57,064 nt of DNA from Arthrobacter sp. HY1533 (GTDB taxonomy: Bacteria > Actinomycetota > Actinomycetes > Actinomycetales > Micrococcaceae), in contig NZ_JANKZF010000032.1 in the NCBI RefSeq assembly GCF_027568515.1, positions 1 through 57,064 on the forward strand, in the 5' to 3' direction. The stretch's first letter is position 1. Every line of letters starts with the position of its first letter. The translations under genes were made by a program, and so were the position numbers. Shown in pieces: positions 51,752 through 57,064 of this stretch. The notes below the pieces were generated by a model, which ran no database searches, was not told where the DNA came from, and saw only the letters and a list, made by a program, of their open reading frames with translations.

Positions 51752-52540
51752 ATGAGTCAGCACGTTGAACCACGGAATTCCGCCTCAGTCGAGCCTGACG
51801 AACGCACCCGGGACCGTGTGCTGACGGCCGTCCTGGAGCAGGGCCCTGTCAGTGCCGCACAGCTTGGTTCCGTCCTCGGGCTGACGCCGGCAGCCGTGCG
51901 CCGCCACCTGGACGTGCTCACCCGCGAGGACCTCATCGAGGTCAAGCTCGTCAGCAACGCCAAGTCGGGGGCCGGCAGGCCGGCCCGCCGCTACGTGGTT
52001 TCCCGCCGCGGGCAGACTGAAATAGGCGACGACTACCTCGAAATTGCCCGGCAGGCCCTTGCGGAGATTGCCGGGGTGCGCGGCGAGGCCGGCGTCGTCG
52101 AATTTGCCGAACGACGCTTTGCGGCCATGGAGGCCAAGTACCAGCCAGTCGTTGACGCCGCAGGCGCCGACGTGGCGGCACGCTCCAAGGCACTCGCCGA
52201 GGCCCTCAACGCTGACCGCTTTGTGGCCACCTCCAACTCCCTGAACGCAGGCACGGCCATGGCAGCAGAGCAGCTGTGCCAGGGCCACTGCCCCATCCAG
52301 GAACTGGCAACAACCTTCCCCGAATTTTGCGACGCGGAGACCGGGGTTTTTGCCCGGCTCATCGGAGTCGACGTGCGCCGCCTGTCTACCATGGCCAGCG
52401 GCGGCCACGTGTGCACCACACACGTGCCCACCGGCCGGGGGGTCGTGCGCAAGCTGGCCACCGTGCCGGCAAACAGAGTTGCGGCCGGCCCGAGGGGCCT
52501 GCCGGGAACAATTTCCAACCATCAGCAAGAAAGGCCGTGA
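51752..52540 (+). CDS. sufR: Fe-S cluster-sensing repressor SufR
   Basis: A 262-residue ArsR/DeoR-like winged-helix regulator of the suf operon. The helix-turn-helix spans about residues 20-75 ([22 protein letters not shown]). Cys176, Cys180 and Cys193 lie in the LCQGHCP...FC segment, with Cys221 further on; this arrangement is used to hold an Fe-S cluster in SufR proteins. With cluster it represses; loss of cluster relieves repression. GGAGG before the ATG at 51752 decides the start over an upstream TTG at 51710. Its stop overlaps the sufB ATG by one base. Confidence 0.93.
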   Translation: MSQHVEPRNSASVEPDERTRDRVLTAVLEQGPVSAAQLGSVLGLTPAAVRRHLDVLTREDLIEVKLVSNAKSGAGRPARRYVVSRRGQTEIGDDYLEIARQALAEIAGVRGEAGVVEFAERRFAAMEAKYQPVVDAAGADVAARSKALAEALNADRFVATSNSLNAGTAMAAEQLCQGHCPIQELATTFPEFCDAETGVFARLIGVDVRRLSTMASGGHVCTTHVPTGRGVVRKLATVPANRVAAGPRGLPGTISNHQQERP

Positions 52541-54015
52541 TGACGGATCAATTAGCGCAGGATGTGAGCGTCAACGGTGAAGTGGCAGATGCCACCAACC
52601 ACGACATCCTCGAAAGAAACCCGGAGCTGGAGGGCTTGGGCAACTACGCCTTCGGCTGGTCGGACAAGAACGCCGTCAGCGACAACGCCCGCCGCGGCCT
52701 GAGCGAAGAGGTCGTCCGCGACATCTCCGCCAAGAAGGGCGAACCCCAGTGGATGCTGGACATGCGCCTGAAGGGCCTGAAGTACTTTGACCGCAAGCCC
52801 ATGCCCACCTGGGGTGCGGACCTCTCCGGCATTGACTTCGACAACATCAAGTACTTTGTGCGCTCCACGGAGAAGCAGGCCGGCACCTGGGAAGAGCTTC
52901 CCGAGGACATCCGCAACACGTACGAGAAGCTGGGCATCCCGGAAGCCGAGCGCAACCGCCTGGTCGGCGGCGTCACGGCCCAGTACGAGTCCGAGGTTGT
53001 CTACCACCAGATCCGCGAGGACCTGGAAGCCCAGGGTGTCATCTTCACCGACACCGACACCGCGCTGCGCGAACACCCGGAGATCTTCCAGGAGTACTTC
53101 GGCACCATGATTCCGGTGGGCGACAACAAGTTCGCCTCGCTGAACACGGCCGTCTGGTCCGGCGGCTCGTTCGTCTACGTCCCCCCGGGCGTCCACGTGG
53201 AAATCCCGCTGCAGGCCTACTTCCGCATCAACACCGAGAACATGGGCCAGTTTGAGCGCACGCTCATCATCGCCGACGAGGGCAGCTACGTCCACTACAT
53301 CGAAGGCTGCACGGCCCCGATCTACACCTCGGACTCCCTGCACTCGGCCGTCGTCGAGATCGTGGTGAAGAAGAACGCCCGCGTTCGCTACACCACCATC
53401 CAGAACTGGTCCAACAACGTGTACAACCTGGTCACCAAGCGTGCCATTGCACACGAAGGCGCCACCATGGAGTGGGTCGACGGCAACATCGGCTCCAAGG
53501 TCACCATGAAGTACCCGGCCGTCTACCTGGTGGGCGAGCACGCCAAGGGTGAGACCCTGTCGGTTGCCTTCGCCGGCGAAGGCCAGCACCAGGACACCGG
53601 CTCCAAGATGGTCCACATTGCGCCCAACACGCAGTCCTCCATCATCTCCAAGTCCGTCGCCCGCGGTGGCGGCCGCGCCGCATACCGCGGCCTGGTCCAG
53701 ATCCGTGAAGGTGCAACGCACTCGGCCAACACCGTGCGCTGTGACGCCCTGCTGGTGGACAACATCTCCCGCTCGGACACATACCCGTACGTGGACGTCC
53801 GTGAAGACGATGTCTCCATGGGCCATGAGGCAACCGTGTCCAAGGTCAGCGAAGAGCAGCTGTTCTACCTGCAGTCCCGCGGCATGCCCGAGGACGAGGC
53901 CATGGCCATGATCGTGCGCGGCTTCATCGAGCCGATCGCCAAGGAACTGCCCATGGAATACGCGCTGGAACTGAACCGCTTGATCGAACTGCAGATGGAA
54001 GGGGCCGTCGGCTAA
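52540..54015 (+). CDS. sufB: Fe-S cluster assembly scaffold SufB
   Basis: A 491-residue SufB, the scaffold half of the SufBC2D complex on which Fe-S clusters form. The right-handed beta-helix region and the C-terminal [19 protein letters not shown] segment are typical, and conserved Cys lie in GCTAPIYTS and VRCDALL. No intein interrupts it, unlike the mycobacterial homologue. AAAGG lies 6 bases before the ATG; the start overlaps the sufR stop. It is immediately followed by sufD. Confidence 0.97.
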   Translation: MTDQLAQDVSVNGEVADATNHDILERNPELEGLGNYAFGWSDKNAVSDNARRGLSEEVVRDISAKKGEPQWMLDMRLKGLKYFDRKPMPTWGADLSGIDFDNIKYFVRSTEKQAGTWEELPEDIRNTYEKLGIPEAERNRLVGGVTAQYESEVVYHQIREDLEAQGVIFTDTDTALREHPEIFQEYFGTMIPVGDNKFASLNTAVWSGGSFVYVPPGVHVEIPLQAYFRINTENMGQFERTLIIADEGSYVHYIEGCTAPIYTSDSLHSAVVEIVVKKNARVRYTTIQNWSNNVYNLVTKRAIAHEGATMEWVDGNIGSKVTMKYPAVYLVGEHAKGETLSVAFAGEGQHQDTGSKMVHIAPNTQSSIISKSVARGGGRAAYRGLVQIREGATHSANTVRCDALLVDNISRSDTYPYVDVREDDVSMGHEATVSKVSEEQLFYLQSRGMPEDEAMAMIVRGFIEPIAKELPMEYALELNRLIELQMEGAVG

Positions 54016-55332
54016 ATGACCGAGCTCACGCAAGAACAAGAAACTGATGCCAAGGTCTGGAGCCAGGGCTTCATCAAGGGCATGACCGAGGAAGGCGAAA
54101 GCCTCTCCGAGATCAACCCCGAAGGCGGCCCCCTCGGCGGCAGCGCAACGAAGGCACACAGCCACGGCGGCGACAGCCACGGTGGCGGCGTCGGCGTGCC
54201 CGACAGCTCACGCGCCGGACGCCTGACCTCCTACAAACTGGCCGACTTCCCGCTCATCACGGGCCGTGAAGAGGACTGGCGCTTCACCCCGCTCAAGCGC
54301 CTGCGCGGCCTTGACCGCGTGGGTGTCAAGGGCCAGGAGCTCAACGGCGCCGCCCCGACCGTCACGGTGTCAAAGCCCGACGCCGTCACGGTGGAAACCG
54401 TGGGCCGCGACGACGCCCGCATCGGCACCGGCGGCATCCCCGAGGACCGTGTTGCAGCTGCCGCATGGGAGAACTTCACCGAGGCCACCGTTGTCACCCT
54501 GCCGGCAGAGTTTGCCGGCACTGACGAGGACGTCACCACGCTGACGCTGACCGGCGCGGGGGACACCCCGGCCGCTTCGCACATCGTGGTGCACGCGAAG
54601 AAGTTCGCCACCGGCGTCGTGGTCCTTGACCACCGCGGCACTGCCGTGCTCAGCGAAAACGTCGAGATCGTCCTCGAGGACGGCGCGAACCTGACGGTTG
54701 TCAGCATCCAGGACTGGAACGACGACGCCGTGCACGCAAGTGCCCAGCACATCTCCGTGGGCCGCGACGCCCACGTCAAGCACGTCGTGGTCAACCTTGG
54801 CGGAAACCTGCTGCGCACCACGCCGTCGGCCCGCTACACCGGCACCGGTGGCGACGTGGAAATGTACGGCCTGTACTTTGCCGACGCCGGCCAGCACCTG
54901 GAACAGCGCCTGTTCGTTGACCACTCCACCAAGAACTGCAAGTCCCGCGTCACGTACAAGGGTGCCTTGCAGGGCGACGGTGCACACGCCGTGTGGATTG
55001 GCGACGTGCTGATCCGCAAGCAGGCCGAAGGCACCGACACCTACGAGATGAACCGCAACCTCATCCTGACCCAGGGTGCACGTGCCGACTCGGTGCCGAA
55101 CCTGGAAATTGAGACGGGCATGATCGAGGGCGCCGGACACGCAAGTGCCACGGGCCGCTTCGACGACGAGCAGCTGTTCTACCTGCAGGCACGCGGCATT
55201 GAAGAGTCTGTGGCCCGCCGCCTGGTGGTGCGCGGCTTCCTCAACGAGGTCATCCAGCACATCAAGGTTCCCGCCCTGGAAGAGCGCTTGCGCGACGCCG
55301 TGGAACGTGAGCTGGCAGCAGGGGAACTGTAG
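54016..55332 (+). CDS. sufD: Fe-S cluster assembly protein SufD
   Basis: A 438-residue SufD, partner of SufB in the scaffold complex. The core (about 90-420) matches the SufBD beta-helix, with a terminal RGIEESVARRLVVRGFLNEV similar to that in SufB. Residues 47-60 form a His/Gly-rich patch (HSHGGDSHGGG), which could bind metal; it lies in a poorly conserved N-terminal arm. The ATG follows the sufB stop without a gap. The stop overlaps the Rieske gene start by one base. Confidence 0.94.
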   Translation: MTELTQEQETDAKVWSQGFIKGMTEEGESLSEINPEGGPLGGSATKAHSHGGDSHGGGVGVPDSSRAGRLTSYKLADFPLITGREEDWRFTPLKRLRGLDRVGVKGQELNGAAPTVTVSKPDAVTVETVGRDDARIGTGGIPEDRVAAAAWENFTEATVVTLPAEFAGTDEDVTTLTLTGAGDTPAASHIVVHAKKFATGVVVLDHRGTAVLSENVEIVLEDGANLTVVSIQDWNDDAVHASAQHISVGRDAHVKHVVVNLGGNLLRTTPSARYTGTGGDVEMYGLYFADAGQHLEQRLFVDHSTKNCKSRVTYKGALQGDGAHAVWIGDVLIRKQAEGTDTYEMNRNLILTQGARADSVPNLEIETGMIEGAGHASATGRFDDEQLFYLQARGIEESVARRLVVRGFLNEVIQHIKVPALEERLRDAVERELAAGEL

Positions 55333-55688
55333 TGGCGGAAACCTCCGCGCCCGCCGGCGTTGTGGTCTGCCAGGATGGCGACATTGAGGTCAAGTCGGCC
55401 CTCCTGGTGGAGATCGACGACGTCCCCGTTGCCATTGTCAGGGACTCCTACGGTGAGCTGCACGCCATCGGGGACACCTGCTCGCATGCGGAAATTTCGC
55501 TCAGCGAGGGCGACGTGGAGGACTGCACCATTGAATGCTGGGCACACGGCAGCTCGTTCGACCTGAAAACAGGCGAACCGCTGACGTTGCCGGCCTTTGA
55601 ACCGGTGCCCGTCTTTGCCCTGGCCGTTCACGGCAGCGACGTCTACGTTGACGTCACCAACATTCTTAACGGCGTCAGCCCGCAGTAG
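55332..55688 (+). CDS. Rieske-type [2Fe-2S] ferredoxin
   Basis: A 118-residue Rieske protein. The cluster ligands are Cys50-x-His52 and Cys69-x2-His72, sixteen residues apart, matching the biphenyl-dioxygenase ferredoxin type. The gene is a regular member of actinobacterial suf operons; an electron-carrier role in cluster assembly is inferred, not proven. GTG start overlaps the sufD stop by one base. No oxygenase gene is nearby, so the automatic label 'oxygenase ferredoxin subunit' would be misleading. Confidence 0.92.
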   Translation: MAETSAPAGVVVCQDGDIEVKSALLVEIDDVPVAIVRDSYGELHAIGDTCSHAEISLSEGDVEDCTIECWAHGSSFDLKTGEPLTLPAFEPVPVFALAVHGSDVYVDVTNILNGVSPQ

Positions 55689-55724
55689 CGGCGCACGCAC
55701 ACAATTTTTAGGAGAAAATAGAGT

Positions 55725-56492
55725 ATGTCTACTCTGGAAATCAAGGACCTGCACGTCAGCATTGAGACCGAGCAGGGCGTCAAGCCGATCCTCAAGGGCG
55801 TCAGCCTGACCATCAACACGGGTGAAACCCACGCCATCATGGGCCCCAACGGCTCCGGCAAGTCCACCCTGGCCTCCACGATTGCCGGCCACCCGCGCTA
55901 CACCGTGGACAGCGGCTCCATCACCCTCGACGGCGAAGATGTCCTGGCCATGAGCGTTGACGAGCGCGCCCGCGCCGGCCTGTTCCTGGCCATGCAGTAC
56001 CCCGTGGAAATCCCCGGCGTCACCATGACCAACTTCCTGCGCACCGCCAAGACCGCGATCGACGGCGAAGCACCCAAGCTGCGCACCTGGACCAAGGACG
56101 TCAAGGCTGCCATGGCGCAGCTGCGCATCGAGCCCGAGTTCGCCGAGCGCAACGTCAACGAAGGCTTCTCCGGCGGCGAGAAGAAGCGCCACGAGATCCT
56201 CCAGCTCGAGCTGCTCAAGCCCAAGTTCGCCGTCCTGGACGAGACCGACTCCGGCCTGGACGTCGACGCCCTGAAGGTTGTCTCCGAGGGTGTCAACCGC
56301 GCCATCGACGAGGGTGGCCTGGGCACGCTGCTCATCACCCACTACACCCGCATCCTGCGCTACATCAAGCCGCAGTTTGTGCACGTGTTTGTCGACGGCC
56401 AGATCGCCGAGCAGGGTGGCGCCGAACTGGCCGACCGCCTGGAAGAAGAAGGCTACGACCGCTACCAGATTGCCGAGTCGGCAACGGCCTAG
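55725..56492 (+). CDS. sufC: Fe-S cluster assembly ATPase SufC
   Basis: A 255-residue ABC-type ATPase that drives conformational change of the SufBCD complex. Walker A is GPNGSGKST (about 39-47), the signature [10 protein letters not shown], and Walker [11 protein letters not shown]. It is soluble, with no membrane partner. TAGGAGAAAATAGAGT precedes the ATG, giving the strongest ribosome-binding site of the operon; a 36-base gap follows the Rieske gene. It is followed 33 bases later by sufT rather than by sufS. Confidence 0.97.
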   Translation: MSTLEIKDLHVSIETEQGVKPILKGVSLTINTGETHAIMGPNGSGKSTLASTIAGHPRYTVDSGSITLDGEDVLAMSVDERARAGLFLAMQYPVEIPGVTMTNFLRTAKTAIDGEAPKLRTWTKDVKAAMAQLRIEPEFAERNVNEGFSGGEKKRHEILQLELLKPKFAVLDETDSGLDVDALKVVSEGVNRAIDEGGLGTLLITHYTRILRYIKPQFVHVFVDGQIAEQGGAELADRLEEEGYDRYQIAESATA

Positions 56493-56525
56493 CCGCCGCC
56501 GGTTCACGATCGCCAAGAAGGAACC

Positions 56526-56876
56526 ATGACTGACATCAGCGAATCAGGGGCAGCTGCCACAGCGGCCCAAACCGATCTCGAAGACGTTGAGGAAGCCCTC
56601 AAGGACGTCATCGACCCCGAACTCGGCGTCAACGTCGTCGACCTGGGCCTGCTGTACGGCCTGCGCTACGCCGACGACGGCGCCCTGCTGCTGGACATGA
56701 CGCTCACCACGGCGGCCTGCCCGCTGCAGGACGTCATCGAGGAGCAGGTGGAGGCATCACTTAGCCCGATCGTGGATGAGTGGCGCATCAACTGGGTGTG
56801 GATGCCGCCGTGGGGTCCGGACCGGATCACCGACGACGGCCGCGACCAGATGCGGGCCCTGGGCTTCAACATCTAG
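56526..56876 (+). CDS. sufT: SufT / MIP18-family (DUF59) Fe-S assembly factor
   Basis: A 116-residue DUF59 protein. The signature VIDPELGVNVVDLGLLYGL (about 28-46) and the conserved Cys65 in TTAACPLQD are present. Family members help mature Fe-S proteins. An AAGGAACC precedes the ATG. It is the last gene of the suf operon; cysteine desulfurase and SufU are not found between sufC and the end of the window. Confidence 0.93.
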   Translation: MTDISESGAAATAAQTDLEDVEEALKDVIDPELGVNVVDLGLLYGLRYADDGALLLDMTLTTAACPLQDVIEEQVEASLSPIVDEWRINWVWMPPWGPDRITDDGRDQMRALGFNI

Positions 56877-56889
56877 TCCCCGCCGGGTG

Positions 56890-57007
56890 GACACGGCCCC
56901 ATTTTTGGGGCCCCGCCCGCACGGCGCCACACACGACTTCGTCGGTGTGGCCGCCGCGGCGCCCGATGCCATACCCCGGCCCCAAAAAATGAGGCCATGT
57001 CCGTGTC
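56890..57007. repeat. Composite inverted repeat after sufT
   Basis: Bases 56890-56912 and 56978-57007 are imperfect inverted repeats sharing GACACGG and CATTTTTGGGGCC-like blocks. Between them, GCCACAC at about 56926-56932 pairs with GTGTGGC at about 56945-56951 across a CTTCG loop, with one bulged base. The inner GGCCCC/GGGGCC hairpin at 56895-56912 may terminate the suf operon. No coding sequence is visible. Confidence 0.65.
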
Positions 57008-57036
57008 GCGCATCGAAGTAAAAACCCGGGTCTCGA

Positions 57037-57064
57037 CAGGCTCGACCACCGGTGGTCGAGCCTG
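57037..57064. repeat. 28-bp perfect palindrome at right window edge
   Basis: Each half (57037-57050 and 57051-57064) is the exact reverse complement of the other, with CACCGGTG at the centre. It follows the word GGTCTCGA and probably continues past the window. It resembles extragenic palindromes reported often in Arthrobacter-like genomes. Confidence 0.85.

Overview
High-GC actinobacterial chromosome segment. Gene content and order point to the family Micrococcaceae, an Arthrobacter-like organism. The indicators are WhiA beside YvcK and RapZ, OpcA beside Zwf, an actinobacterial SufR-SufB-SufD-Rieske-SufC operon, a CoaE with a GrpB-like tail, the protein-rich S1, and frequent GTG/TTG starts. 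I see no transposase, integrase, tRNA, rRNA or CRISPR array. This is mostly conserved core genome, and its unusual features are small: repeats, regulatory sites and a few accessory genes.

Layout. 1-14.7 kb: a hotdog thioesterase diverges from polA, which is followed by an Eis-type acetyltransferase. Next come a DUF559/AbiEi-like gene framed by two nearly identical 61-nt palindromic repeats, an orphan FetB-type permease, rpsA, an IMPACT/YigZ protein diverging from coaE, two tandem Pro/Gln/Tyr-rich membrane proteins, uvrB and an aldo/keto reductase. 14.7-19.1 kb (minus strand): Ski2-like helicase, GNAT acetyltransferase and prolyl-aminopeptidase-like hydrolase as one operon. 19.1-24.8 kb (plus): Tam-like methyltransferase and PIG-L deacetylase with overlapping ends, then a heterodimeric ABC exporter with a GntR regulator. 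24.9-34.3 kb: uvrA (with a LexA-like box), HAD phosphatase, acyltransferase, uvrC, rapZ, yvcK and whiA. 34.4-38.9 kb: sodA, then gapA-pgk-tpiA-secG. 38.9-47.3 kb (minus): the pentose-phosphate operon, transcribed tkt, tal, pgi, zwf, opcA, pgl. 47.7-51.6 kb: ctaB converging with ctaA, and a two-gene ABC transporter upstream of ctaA. 51.7-56.9 kb: sufR-sufB-sufD-Rieske-sufC-sufT. The last 190 bases are non-coding and highly palindromic.

Functional links. PolA, UvrB, UvrA and UvrC together make up nucleotide excision repair and gap filling. GapA, Pgk and Tpi, with Pgi, Zwf, OpcA, Pgl, Tal and Tkt, cover lower glycolysis and the pentose-phosphate pathway. CtaB and CtaA make heme O and heme A for terminal oxidases. 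The suf operon builds Fe-S clusters; it sits under the Fe-S sensor SufR and has a possible DtxR/IdeR-type iron box upstream.

The most noteworthy observations are the repeat-framed DUF559/AbiEi gene, the regulatory boxes upstream of uvrA and sufR, a set of -10 elements placed 6-7 nt before start codons (leaderless architecture), three consecutive hairpins between pgk and tpiA, and the composite palindromes at the right edge. I found no clear multi-gene system that looks undescribed. All function calls come from reading motifs and gene context by eye, without database searches.
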